A DNA stretch of 64,000 nt from JANJTY01 sp038257155 (GTDB lineage Bacteria; Pseudomonadota; Gammaproteobacteria; Xanthomonadales; Xanthomonadaceae), in NCBI GenBank assembly GCA_038257155.1, contig JBBSJP010000012.1, positions 1 to 64,000 of the forward strand. Reading direction: 5' to 3'. The position numbers were made by a program, and so were the translations under genes. Positions within the stretch are counted from its first letter, which is position 1. The number at the start of each line of letters is the position of its first letter. The notes beneath the pieces were generated by a model, which worked only from the letters and a program-made list of their open reading frames with translations, had not been told where the DNA came from and made no database searches. Shown here piece after piece: positions 42,497-51,318 of the stretch.

Positions 42497-45247
42497 ATGC
42501 TCCAGTGTCAGTCCTGCTCGGCCGAAGTCGACTCCGCGGCGAGATTCTGCCCGGCCTGCGGCAACAGCCTGCCCGCTGCCGATGAAAAGGCCGCGGCGCC
42601 GCAGACAATCGTCGCGCCCGATCAGGGTTCGGCCTCGAGTGGACTGACCGGATCGGCTGCCGAAGGTCGATTCATTCCGGGAACCATTCTTGCGGGCCGC
42701 TATCGACTCGTAGCACTGCTTGGCAAAGGCGGCATGGGCGAGGTCTACCGCGCCGAGGACACGCGCCTGGGCCAGACCGTGGCGCTGAAGTTCCTGCCCG
42801 ATGCACTGGCGCGCGACCGCGAGATGCTGGAGCGCTTCTACGCCGAGGTTCGTATCGGTCGGCAGGTCTCGCATCCGAACGTCTGCCGGCTTTACGACCT
42901 GGTTGAAGTGGAAGGCCATCATTGCCTGTCGATGGAGTACGTCGACGGCGAGGACCTCTCCGCTCTCCTCGCCCGCATCGGCCGGCTACCGGCCGACAAG
43001 GCCATCGAAATCGCGCGGGATCTCTGCGCCGGCCTGGCCGCTGCGCACGACATGGGCGTCATTCATCGTGACCTCAAGCCGGCCAACATCATGATCGACG
43101 GCAAGGGCCGCGCGCGGATTGCCGATTTCGGCGTGGCGGCACTGGCCGACCGCATCGATCGCGAGGCCGCCGCCGGCACGCCGGCCTACATGGCGCCGGA
43201 ACTGCTGGCCGGACAACCCGCCTCGACCCGCAGCGACATCTATGCATTGGGGCTGGTGCTGTTCGAACTGTGCACCGGCAAGCAGCGCTTCCAGGCGCGC
43301 TCGTTGAATGAGTTGCGCGATCTGCAGCTGAGCACCGAACCGCCCAGCTTGAGCAGCAGCGCCCCCGATATTCCGCTGGCGCTGGAACGCATCGTGCAGC
43401 GTTGCCTGGATCCAGATCCGGCCGCGCGACCCACGTCGGCGCACCTGGTGATGGCCGCATTGCCCGGCGGCGATCCATTGCAAGCGGCAATGGCGGCTGG
43501 CGAAACACCCTCGCCCGCGATGGTGGCCGCGGCTGGCGCGGTCGGCTCACTCCCGACGCACGTGGCCTGGCTGCTATTGGCCTGCGCCCTGGGCGGATTG
43601 TTGCTGGCGGCCTGGCTGGCCGGCAGCAGTACCCTTATCGGACGCACCGCGCCCGCGAAATCACCTGCCGTGCTCAGCGAAAAGGCCCGCGAGATCCTGT
43701 TGTCCCTGGGTTATCCGGAGCCGACCCGTTACACCCACACGAGCTTCACCGTTGATGGCGACTTGCTGCGTCACCTGCGCGAAACCTGGCCGGACCGTGT
43801 CGCCTGGCAAGCCGGCGCAGACGCACCGCCCGGCCCCCTGTTGTTCATCTATCGACAGAGCCCGGCGCCATTGGTGGCGAGACACACCCTGATGCGCCCG
43901 TTCGGTCCTGCTGAGGTCGGTCGCGTGACCCTGGATGATCCGCCGACGACGCGGCTTGGCATGGTGGATGTGTTGCTCGATCTGCGCGGGCAACTGGCGG
44001 GGTTGCGGGCGGTTCGGTCGACCAGTGCGAATGCAGATGGCGAGATCGACTGGAGCGCCCTGCTGGTTGCCACTGGCATCGCGCGCGAGTCGCTGGTTCC
44101 AATCCAGCCGCGATGGAATCTGCCCGTGCATGCCGACACCCGGATCGCCTGGCAGGGCAGCTTTCCCGGCCACGACGATACCGTATTCCGGATCGAAGCG
44201 GCGTCTCTGAATGGCACGCCAGTCTGGCTCGGCATGCAGGGCGCATGGGCAGGCGAAGCCTCGGTCCCTGCGTTCGGCGTGCGGGCTCCAACCCGGACCC
44301 CGTCTCCGAGATTCCAGATCGCGCTCTTTTCGACAATAGGTATCTCGCTTTGCATGTTCGTCGCGATCGGCGTACTGGTGCGGCGCAATCTGAACCTGGG
44401 TCGCGCCGACCGTCGCGGCGCGCTGCGCCTGAGCCTGGCCTTGCTGTTCACCTCATTCCTTGCGCAGATGCTGCGCGCGGACCATATAACGCAGGCCTTC
44501 GAGCAGCCCGCGCTGCTGATCAATTCGCTAGCCCAGGCGCTGAGTTACTTCGTGATCATCTGGCTGTTCTACATCGCGCTCGAACCGATCGCGCGGAGGC
44601 GCTGGCCGCAGTTGCTGGTGGGCTGGAGCCGCCTGCTGGCCGGACGCTGGCGTGATCCCTTGGTGGGTCGCGATGTGCTGCTCGGTATTATTGCCGGCAT
44701 CGGTCTGGCGCTCATTTTGCAGTTGTCGGTGCTTGCGCCGGAGTGGCTTGGCCGGCCTTCTACGGGCCCGCGCGGGCAGGTCTTCACCAGCCTCGCGGGC
44801 ATGCGCCATCTCGGCTACTTCATGCTCTGGAGCCCCTACGCGGCGGTCAACATCGGCTTCGGGGCGCTGCTGGGCCTGCTGATCTTCCGCGCCATGCTGC
44901 GCAACTACTGGCTCGCACTGGCAGGCCTGGCGCTGACCATGTATTTCGGCTTCAGCGTATTCACCGGCTTTGACGACATCTGGTCGCCTGCCGGGGCAAT
45001 GTTCACGGTGCTTTATCTGTGCGTCGCGCTGCGCGCTGGCCTGCTGAGTTCGGTGATTGCTTTCTATGTGTTCCTGGTGCTGGAGGCCACGCCGCTGACA
45101 CTCGACGTTTCGGCCTGGTATGCCGACCGCACCGGGCTGGCGCTACTGCTGCTCGGCGGCATCTCGATATACGGCTTCAGCACGTCGCTGGCGGGCAAGC
45201 CTTACTTCGGCAATCTGTTGGTCGAACGCGACGCCGATTCGCGCTGA
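42497..45247 (+). CDS. Zinc-ribbon Ser/Thr protein kinase fused to a multi-span membrane sensor
   Basis: The N-terminus has a zinc ribbon (C4, C7, C18, C21). The Hanks kinase (about 68-325) has GKGGMG (76-81), K98, HRDLKPAN (190-197) and DFG (210-212), all intact. A single membrane segment (about 355-377) follows, then an extracytoplasmic region of about 230 residues, and finally a large block of about eight membrane helices (about 610-890), which ends near the C-terminus. This is an uncommon layout: most bacterial receptor kinases have one membrane span. The membrane block could be a transporter-like or sensor domain. ATG 42497 is used; the frame extends upstream without coding character. 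A close S41 protease gene precedes it. Confidence 0.8.
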   Translation: MLQCQSCSAEVDSAARFCPACGNSLPAADEKAAAPQTIVAPDQGSASSGLTGSAAEGRFIPGTILAGRYRLVALLGKGGMGEVYRAEDTRLGQTVALKFLPDALARDREMLERFYAEVRIGRQVSHPNVCRLYDLVEVEGHHCLSMEYVDGEDLSALLARIGRLPADKAIEIARDLCAGLAAAHDMGVIHRDLKPANIMIDGKGRARIADFGVAALADRIDREAAAGTPAYMAPELLAGQPASTRSDIYALGLVLFELCTGKQRFQARSLNELRDLQLSTEPPSLSSSAPDIPLALERIVQRCLDPDPAARPTSAHLVMAALPGGDPLQAAMAAGETPSPAMVAAAGAVGSLPTHVAWLLLACALGGLLLAAWLAGSSTLIGRTAPAKSPAVLSEKAREILLSLGYPEPTRYTHTSFTVDGDLLRHLRETWPDRVAWQAGADAPPGPLLFIYRQSPAPLVARHTLMRPFGPAEVGRVTLDDPPTTRLGMVDVLLDLRGQLAGLRAVRSTSANADGEIDWSALLVATGIARESLVPIQPRWNLPVHADTRIAWQGSFPGHDDTVFRIEAASLNGTPVWLGMQGAWAGEASVPAFGVRAPTRTPSPRFQIALFSTIGISLCMFVAIGVLVRRNLNLGRADRRGALRLSLALLFTSFLAQMLRADHITQAFEQPALLINSLAQALSYFVIIWLFYIALEPIARRRWPQLLVGWSRLLAGRWRDPLVGRDVLLGIIAGIGLALILQLSVLAPEWLGRPSTGPRGQVFTSLAGMRHLGYFMLWSPYAAVNIGFGALLGLLIFRAMLRNYWLALAGLALTMYFGFSVFTGFDDIWSPAGAMFTVLYLCVALRAGLLSSVIAFYVFLVLEATPLTLDVSAWYADRTGLALLLLGGISIYGFSTSLAGKPYFGNLLVERDADSR

Positions 45248-45263
45248 TCTGCCATCCGCGCGG

Positions 45264-46466
45264 TCACTGGGCCCGCGCGGTCAGTTTTGGCTCCCGCCAC
45301 GGCCAGTCCAGATCAAAGCGTCGGCCATTCAAGAACACGCTCACCAAGGTGCGCTGCACCAGGTAGTGGTAGCTGGAGAAGCACACCACACCGGCAAAGC
45401 TGGTGATGCAGAGGAACTTGAGCACGGCCGGCAGATCGAACTGCACCATCCACCAGGCAGCGAAGGCCAGCGCAGGCATATGAGTGAGGAAAACCCAGTA
45501 GGCCGACTGTGAGGTGTAAAGCACCCAGGGCGAATCGCGATCCCACCAGCGCAGCGCGGCTCCGATCACCAGATAGATCAGGGTCCAGGTACACAGGCCG
45601 TGTGCCAGCAGCATGGCGAGTCGCACGGGCAAACCGGGAGAAGGGTTCACCTCCCAGATGTGCGTAAGGTAAAGCGACAGCGGAAACAGCAGCGCACCGA
45701 GCGCCATCCACCACCACACACCGCGCTGCGCCGTGCGCAACAGGCCGGGACAGCGATGCAGCAAATAGCCGAGCAGGAAAAACTGCCCGTAATAGAGCAG
45801 CGAAGGCAGATGCGGAGTGATGAAGAGGAAGCCCTCGTGCACCTGGCCGCCATGGAAAGGCCACAGCGTCGCAGCGGCAAGCAGGCCCAGCACCGGCAAT
45901 GCCCAGGGCGAGGCGAACGCGCGATCCAGTCCAGCCGCATGGCGTGACATCAGCATGCCCAACGGCAACAGCAGGTAGAACATGCACAGGTAGTAGAGAA
46001 ACCACAGATGCATCAGTGAAGGCTGCCCGACCGGAACACCGGCAGCTTTCAGCTCACCCACCAGCACGCGCAGTTTGACCGGGTCCGGCACGATCTCGTG
46101 CGTGCCGAAGCGTACGCTCTGCATGTAGCAGAGCATGAACCAGACGGCCAAGGGCAACACGGTCACCATGCCGACCAGCAGCGGCGCCAGCACACGCGCC
46201 GCACGATTGCGCAGAGCCGCCCACAAGCCGCGCTTCTCCACCAGCAGCGCTGCAAAGAATCCGGCCAGTACGAAGAAGGCCGGAACCCGAAACGCGTGGA
46301 TGAAATGGAAGACCAGATCGAAGACGTAGGATGCGTTGCGCTCCGGCGGCATCGGCATGGCCGCGGGCGGCTCGGCCAGGTAGAACACCGCGCCGTGCAG
46401 GACGATGCCCAGCATCATCATCGCGCCGCGCAATGCATCCAGACCAGGGTACCGGCGCTCTGACAT
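45264..46466 (-). CDS. Acyltransferase-3 family membrane protein (OpgC-like)
   Basis: The family mark RYPGLDALRGAMMMLGIVLHGAV begins the protein, with an N-terminal histidine as in membrane acyltransferases such as OpgC and OafA. About ten membrane helices fill the rest, including FFVLAGFFAALLVEKR and LWFLYYLCMFYLLLPLG. Such proteins add acyl groups (acetyl or succinyl) to cell-surface glycans, periplasmic glucans or LPS. No glycan biosynthesis genes adjoin, so the target is open. The ATG at 46466 has no clear ribosome-binding site. The 400-residue length is typical. Confidence 0.85.
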   Translation of the reverse strand: MSERRYPGLDALRGAMMMLGIVLHGAVFYLAEPPAAMPMPPERNASYVFDLVFHFIHAFRVPAFFVLAGFFAALLVEKRGLWAALRNRAARVLAPLLVGMVTVLPLAVWFMLCYMQSVRFGTHEIVPDPVKLRVLVGELKAAGVPVGQPSLMHLWFLYYLCMFYLLLPLGMLMSRHAAGLDRAFASPWALPVLGLLAAATLWPFHGGQVHEGFLFITPHLPSLLYYGQFFLLGYLLHRCPGLLRTAQRGVWWWMALGALLFPLSLYLTHIWEVNPSPGLPVRLAMLLAHGLCTWTLIYLVIGAALRWWDRDSPWVLYTSQSAYWVFLTHMPALAFAAWWMVQFDLPAVLKFLCITSFAGVVCFSSYHYLVQRTLVSVFLNGRRFDLDWPWREPKLTARAQ

Positions 46467-46646
46467 GGGACTGGGGTTCCGGACGACGAGGGCAATGCTG
46501 CCCTGCTGCCGGTCATGCTACGCGCTATGCGCCATTCAGTGCAGCTGACTCACTGTGCATTGCCCGTGAGTGCAAACGAGGACTCGGCGGGGCACGCGCT
46601 GCGCACGGACCCGGACGTATGGCGCGTCCGTGCCACTCTCAGCTGG

Positions 46647-46886
46647 TCAGACCTTGTCGACCTCTGTGTCCGTCTCATCCGGCGTGTCCACATGCACGCG
46701 CGGCTCCAGGCCATCTTTGTACATCTGATGGGCAACGCTGTTGCTCGGGCCGGTATCGGCATCGATCAGTGGCGGCTTCTTTCCCGGCTGCGGCACGACA
46801 GCGGCATTCTCGACCACGGCCTGGCCGTGATGCTTCTTGTCCTGCGCAACGGCTTTGTCGTGCGCGATGTTTCGTTCGTCAGTCAT
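46647..46886 (-). CDS. Small conserved-looking cytoplasmic protein
   Basis: The 79-residue frame starts MTDERNIAHDKAVAQDKK with GGAG nine bases upstream. It is charged and has no membrane helix or signal. The C-terminal part (NSVAHQMYKDGLEPRVHVDTP) looks like a compact, constrained motif. I recognise no family. The longer frame upstream of 46886 is arginine-rich with no coding character and is discarded. Confidence 0.55.
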   Translation of the reverse strand: MTDERNIAHDKAVAQDKKHHGQAVVENAAVVPQPGKKPPLIDADTGPSNSVAHQMYKDGLEPRVHVDTPDETDTEVDKV

Positions 46887-47259
46887 TGGTTTCAGCTCCC
46901 TGGCAACGCGGGCTTGCGTGCCGATCTGACAGTAGGCGCGTATCCGCCTGTACCTGTGCCCAAGTGGGGCCGCGGCAGACCTCATTCGCGCGTGCAGGGA
47001 CACGCCGGTCGCTGCTCGCTTTTGCCTCCGCCCCCTTCTTCCTGACCTAAAAGTTGCCGTGGGGGTGCGACTACGCACCGTAGACGAGCACATCGCAGTG
47101 CATCGTAGCCCTGCATCAGCGTTTCTCACTGCTCGTCAACTGCAAGCCCAGCAAGCGACGGGTTCGCAAAGACTCCGATCCCGCCAAGGGTCGGTCGGTC
47201 TGTCGAGTTGCGTCCATCGCGCCGGACTCACCCGGCCACTCCAACTGAAGGAGATCATC
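46887..47259. other. Intergenic region upstream of the TPGYWKTH gene
   Basis: About 370 bases without a credible gene. The reading frame of the next gene stays open from 47059, but the AAGGAG at 47248-47253 and the signal peptide that follows place the start at 47260, so the earlier part is untranslated. No strong palindrome or RNA gene is visible. Confidence 0.5.
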
Positions 47260-48825
47260 ATGCCAGCCATTCGTGTTCGAACCCTCGCCGCCGCAGGGGC
47301 AATCGTCCTTTGCATCGGCGCCTACGCAACTCCATCCATTGCCAAAGATCTCTACGTCTGGTCGATCACCAAATCGGTGCAGCACGCCACCGCCGATCTG
47401 CACCCCGGTGACAATCAGGAATTTGCCTACGTCGTTGGCGTGACCAAGACGCCGGCCGGTTCCAGCGATCCGGGCGCAACTCCTGCCGGGAACGTCACTG
47501 TCACTGACACCAACGGTTCCAGCTGGCAATTTTCCGCCAGCGGCGAGATTGGCTACAGCGACATGCATGGCTGCAGCAATCTCCAGTCGTATCCGATCCT
47601 CAACACCGCCACAATCGTCGAAACCGGAGCCAGTGCCACGGCCCAGGCGCAGATGAACTGCCACGTGCTGCAGATCGTGCGGAGCGCAACAATCGTGCAT
47701 GCCGGATCGTGGACATGGAGCATCACGAAGACACACGCCGAAGCCTTTCCCTTGATGATGATGGCAGGCCAGACCTACAACGTGCCCTACACCATCACCG
47801 CTGTAGCCATGGCTGACGATGGAGCGATGCTCGCCCAGGGCGAGGTCGAGGTCATCAATACCAACCCGGTCAACTCGGCGACGCTGGAATCGGTTGCCGT
47901 TATCGTTTCCAAACTTGGCCCGGCCGACGTGGTTTGTCCGACCTTGGTGATTGCGCCCAGTTCGAGCCTGGTCTGTACCTTCTCCATGGCGTTGCCGGAC
48001 ACCACGGACAGAACAGCAACGGTCACGGTTACCCAGATCAACTTTGATCATGCGCTCGATGGCGTCGCCACGCCGAACGGCGACACTCGCCAGTTTGTAA
48101 GCAAGTTGCTGATCAGCCCGTCCGGTGCAACGGTCGGCGAGGTCGATCGCTGCGTCAGTCTGAGCGACACCTACCTCGGCACCGCCCATGATCTTGGCAC
48201 TGCGTGTGCGGAGGATTCACCCGTGGTGAGGCATTTCACTGGACCCATCGTGATCGCCGAGGACACCGCCTGCGAACTGAACATCGAAAATCTGGCCAGC
48301 CTGGTCACCCAGGACAGCGGCACCGAGATGTCCGACTCGACCAGTATCCCGGTGCAACGCACCGACTGCGACAAGGACATCGGCTGCGTGCGGACACCTG
48401 GCTATTGGAAGACCCATTCCGGCTACGGTCCGGCTCCGGTTGATGCGGTGTGGGCGCAGATCGGCGAAGACACGCCGTTTTTTCTCGCCGCCGATGCGCA
48501 GGGTACGCCCCTGAGCTGGTACGAGGTGCTGTGGACGCCACCGCAGGGAGGCAACGCCTATTTCATTCTTTCGCGCGCCTACGTTGCCGCCATCCTCAAC
48601 GGGCTGAGCGGCGCTTCAGCGTCAGAGCAAGTGCTCGATGCACTGACCGAAGCCGAGGCGCTGTTCTCGACCTGGACGGCTCAGCAGGTAGGCGCGCTGC
48701 GCGGCCGACAGGCACCACGCCCGCGCATGATCGAGCTGGCCGGCATTCTCGACATGTACAACAACGGCGTTGGTGATCTTGGTCCCGCCAGTTGTTCCGA
48801 GGACAGCACCTCCACTGTCAGGTAA
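47260..48825 (+). CDS. Secreted protein with a TPGYWKTH C-terminal domain
   Basis: A signal peptide (MPAIRVRTLAAAGAIVLCIG, cleavage near SIA-KD) leads into two Ig-like or hemagglutinin-like beta segments that each open with W-SITK (33-38 and 153-157). The C-terminal part (about 370-521) has the sequence GCVRTPGYWKTHSGYG (376-390), with the LSRAYVAAILNGLSGAS helix after it. This small Cys- and Trp-rich domain is found at the ends of many bacterial secreted proteins; its role is unknown to me. AAGGAG is six bases upstream of ATG. No DGFE or IPTL-like tail is present. Confidence 0.75.
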   Translation: MPAIRVRTLAAAGAIVLCIGAYATPSIAKDLYVWSITKSVQHATADLHPGDNQEFAYVVGVTKTPAGSSDPGATPAGNVTVTDTNGSSWQFSASGEIGYSDMHGCSNLQSYPILNTATIVETGASATAQAQMNCHVLQIVRSATIVHAGSWTWSITKTHAEAFPLMMMAGQTYNVPYTITAVAMADDGAMLAQGEVEVINTNPVNSATLESVAVIVSKLGPADVVCPTLVIAPSSSLVCTFSMALPDTTDRTATVTVTQINFDHALDGVATPNGDTRQFVSKLLISPSGATVGEVDRCVSLSDTYLGTAHDLGTACAEDSPVVRHFTGPIVIAEDTACELNIENLASLVTQDSGTEMSDSTSIPVQRTDCDKDIGCVRTPGYWKTHSGYGPAPVDAVWAQIGEDTPFFLAADAQGTPLSWYEVLWTPPQGGNAYFILSRAYVAAILNGLSGASASEQVLDALTEAEALFSTWTAQQVGALRGRQAPRPRMIELAGILDMYNNGVGDLGPASCSEDSTSTVR

Positions 48826-48919
48826 CTGTATCGGAGCGGAGGGCAGCGGCCCTCCGCTCCGCTTTCGCAGCCAACGGTTGCCGCTGGATCTCATCAGCTT
48901 GTCTTTGGCTGAGCCGGTT

Positions 48920-51133
48920 TCAATCGCTGCTGATGTTCCTTTGCGACTGCTCGAAATCGACTCCACGGTGCGCCGGAACGCCATAGGCTTCCGGATGCAG
49001 GTACTTGCCGCGCTCTGCCGCGGACTTGTCGACTTCCGGAACTACCCGGTTCGCTTCGGCCCACGGATCCTGACGCACGCCGGTGACCTGCCAGCTGACC
49101 TCGACGTTCGGCTGGCTGGTCTGGATCACGAAGACATTGCCCTGCATCTTTTCGCGCACGATGGCCTGCGCGAACACCCCGATCACGGTCAGCTGATAGC
49201 GGAAGTCGCGGTTCAGGGCTTCGAAGTACTCGGGCATCACCACCTTCGCCAGACCAGCGGTATCGGTGGTGATGTTGCCGTTGTAGATGTTCATCATCTC
49301 CGGGCTTTCGACAAAGCTGTGATAGAGCAGCTTGTTCTCCGGGTCCAGTGGATGGTCGATCCGGAACGTTCCACCGGCCTTGGAAAGCGTCCCGGTCACG
49401 TTCACGTTCCCTTGGAAGTAGCCGCCCCAGTTGGTGGTTCCTCCGCTCGCGATACCATAAATGCCGTAAGCCGTGGTTCCACCATAGCCATAGCCGTACA
49501 CACCATAGTTGGTGGACGTCCCGTACCAGCCGGTGGCGTAGACGCCATAGCGAGGACTGGCGGACGTGGCGTTGTTGAGCGAGGCCGAGGCGGTGATGCC
49601 GCGGCCGCCGCTGGTGGTCTCGTTGATGAAGCTGGCGGCGGAAGCGCTGGTCGATTTGACCACCGCCAAGGCGTTGGTGTTGGCGCTGCCGGAAACCCGC
49701 ATCAGCTCGTCGGCCACGTTGACATTGCTGGTGTTGGCGACGTTGTTGATCGCAAAGATCAGGTCGCCGCGCCCGTAGGTGGCATCTCGCTGATGAAAGA
49801 TCGCCGACTTGTATGCGCCGGCCGGTGTATAGCTGCCGACCTTGAATCGCAGGCCTGCCATTTCCGACGTGGTGGCCGAAAGGTAGCTGCCGGCGCCATT
49901 GTGGACGTTGATCAGCGCGCCATTCTCTCCGTCGACTGCCGCATCGTTCTCATAGACATGCAGGATGTCATTCAGCGATGTGTAGGAAATGGTGCCAACC
50001 CCGACACGACCGCCGGTTGCCGTCAGTACCCGTTGCAGCGAGCCGCTGTTGGCGATTGCGATGTCCAGGAAACCCGTATTGTGGGCGGTGTTGCTGCCGA
50101 CCGTCTGACGCATCAGATGATGGGTGTCGGTGCCATCATTCTTGAAATAGTCCACATAGGCCGCTGGCGACGCTGCTGCAGCGCCGAAGCCGGCGAGCTC
50201 CAGGCGTGAGATTCCCGTCATGTCGGTAATCGATGCGACGGTCGACGTGCCGCCACCGTGATTGACCGAGCCGCCGATGGCCAGATCATTGGCGACGTAA
50301 ACCGTATTCGCATCGTTCAGGAGAACAGCGCTGGCTGCCCAGCCGACGCCATCATGGCGCAGCGTCTGGTTGAGGACGCCCGCCGGAAGAGTTGGCAGCA
50401 GCACCGAGTTGCCGTCCGAAATGCTCAGGGTTCCCGCGTCGTAGGCAAGCGTTTGCACGGGCGCGGGATCGCCTTGCGGTCCGGCCGGTCCTTCTGGGCC
50501 GGGTATGCCCTGCGGCCCTGCGACTCCCTCGGGCCCCTCGACACCCTGCGGTCCGGCTGCGCCGGGCTCGCCGGGAATTCCCTGCGGACCAGTCGGGCCT
50601 TCCGCGCCGACCGGACCTTGCGGACCTGCGTCTCCCTGCGGCCCGGTTGCTCCGACCGGACCTTGTTCGCCCTGCGGGCCGATGTCTCCTTGTGGCCCGG
50701 GGTCACCCTGCGGTCCACTGGTGCCTTGTGCTCCAACAGGGCCGATGGGTCCAGGCGGACCTTCGTTGCCGGCCATCGCCCACTGCGCGACGGGCGCAGT
50801 GGCGATGGCCTGACGTGGCATCGTGACACCATTGATGGTCACCCCGAGATAGCGCTGCAGGCCGGCGAACTCGCCGGGAAATGCCAGACTGATGCTGAAT
50901 ATTCCCGCGACTACCGGATAGGCGGGCTCGATGATGCAATCGCCCAGCGGGCTTCCGGCAACGTCGCTGTCCCATAGACAGAATTCGAAATCCGCCTGGC
51001 CGGTGAAGAGCTCACCGTTCTGCTCAAGCCGGCCCTGGTAGACGAAGTCGGGCAACTGGCTTGTGACGCCGGCATGTACAGGCGAAAGACCGCACGCTGC
51101 AAGCAGGGCAATTAGCAGGCAATACTTCTTCAT
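48920..51133 (-). CDS. Secreted collagen-like protein with C-terminal beta domain
   Basis: A signal peptide (MKKYCLLIALLAACG) is followed by a beta domain (about 25-120, FVYQGRLEQNGELFTG) and then 33 uninterrupted Gly-X-Y triplets (125-223). The remaining 510 residues are beta-rich, ending with a domain (FRIDHPLDPENKLLYHSFVE, then a VIGVFAQAIV strand) that I know from bacterial and some phage-like tail-associated proteins. The collagen part would form a triple helix, so the protein is probably a trimer. GGGGAG is 8 bases before the ATG. The N-terminal domain resembles that of the propeller protein at 56979-58682. Adhesion is a reasonable but unproven role. Confidence 0.85.
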   Translation of the reverse strand: MKKYCLLIALLAACGLSPVHAGVTSQLPDFVYQGRLEQNGELFTGQADFEFCLWDSDVAGSPLGDCIIEPAYPVVAGIFSISLAFPGEFAGLQRYLGVTINGVTMPRQAIATAPVAQWAMAGNEGPPGPIGPVGAQGTSGPQGDPGPQGDIGPQGEQGPVGATGPQGDAGPQGPVGAEGPTGPQGIPGEPGAAGPQGVEGPEGVAGPQGIPGPEGPAGPQGDPAPVQTLAYDAGTLSISDGNSVLLPTLPAGVLNQTLRHDGVGWAASAVLLNDANTVYVANDLAIGGSVNHGGGTSTVASITDMTGISRLELAGFGAAAASPAAYVDYFKNDGTDTHHLMRQTVGSNTAHNTGFLDIAIANSGSLQRVLTATGGRVGVGTISYTSLNDILHVYENDAAVDGENGALINVHNGAGSYLSATTSEMAGLRFKVGSYTPAGAYKSAIFHQRDATYGRGDLIFAINNVANTSNVNVADELMRVSGSANTNALAVVKSTSASAASFINETTSGGRGITASASLNNATSASPRYGVYATGWYGTSTNYGVYGYGYGGTTAYGIYGIASGGTTNWGGYFQGNVNVTGTLSKAGGTFRIDHPLDPENKLLYHSFVESPEMMNIYNGNITTDTAGLAKVVMPEYFEALNRDFRYQLTVIGVFAQAIVREKMQGNVFVIQTSQPNVEVSWQVTGVRQDPWAEANRVVPEVDKSAAERGKYLHPEAYGVPAHRGVDFEQSQRNISSD
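50465..50761 (-). repeat. Coding region of 33 Gly-X-Y triplets
   Basis: About 297 bp encoding uninterrupted Gly-X-Y collagen-like triplets. PQ and PE at X and Y are frequent and several Gly-Pro-Gln units recur. The antisense strand shows apparent Gly-Pro-rich frames as an artefact. Confidence 0.85.
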
Positions 51134-51318
51134 TGTTTTCGCTCCCCTGGCGCGCGCTCAGGCGCAGCATACGCCCGCTTTGCCAGTGCGACCGGAATGC
51201 ATTGAACTGCGCGTCAAGGCCCTGAGCTCACCGGGCGTTTGTTGGTGACCTGTGGCACCTGCCGGCAGTCCTGCTGAACGGCCATGCTGCGCTCCCGCCT
51301 CGGACGACTGATTACGCG

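Noticed and set aside
50465..50761. Possible short repeat array (CRISPR-like) at the collagen-like region
   Set aside because: Repeats of 9 bp with no spacers in an open frame of Gly-X-Y codons are coding collagen-like triplets.
48920..51133. Prophage tail-fibre origin for the collagen-like protein
   Set aside because: It has a Sec signal peptide and no phage structural genes nearby, so a bacterial surface protein is likelier.
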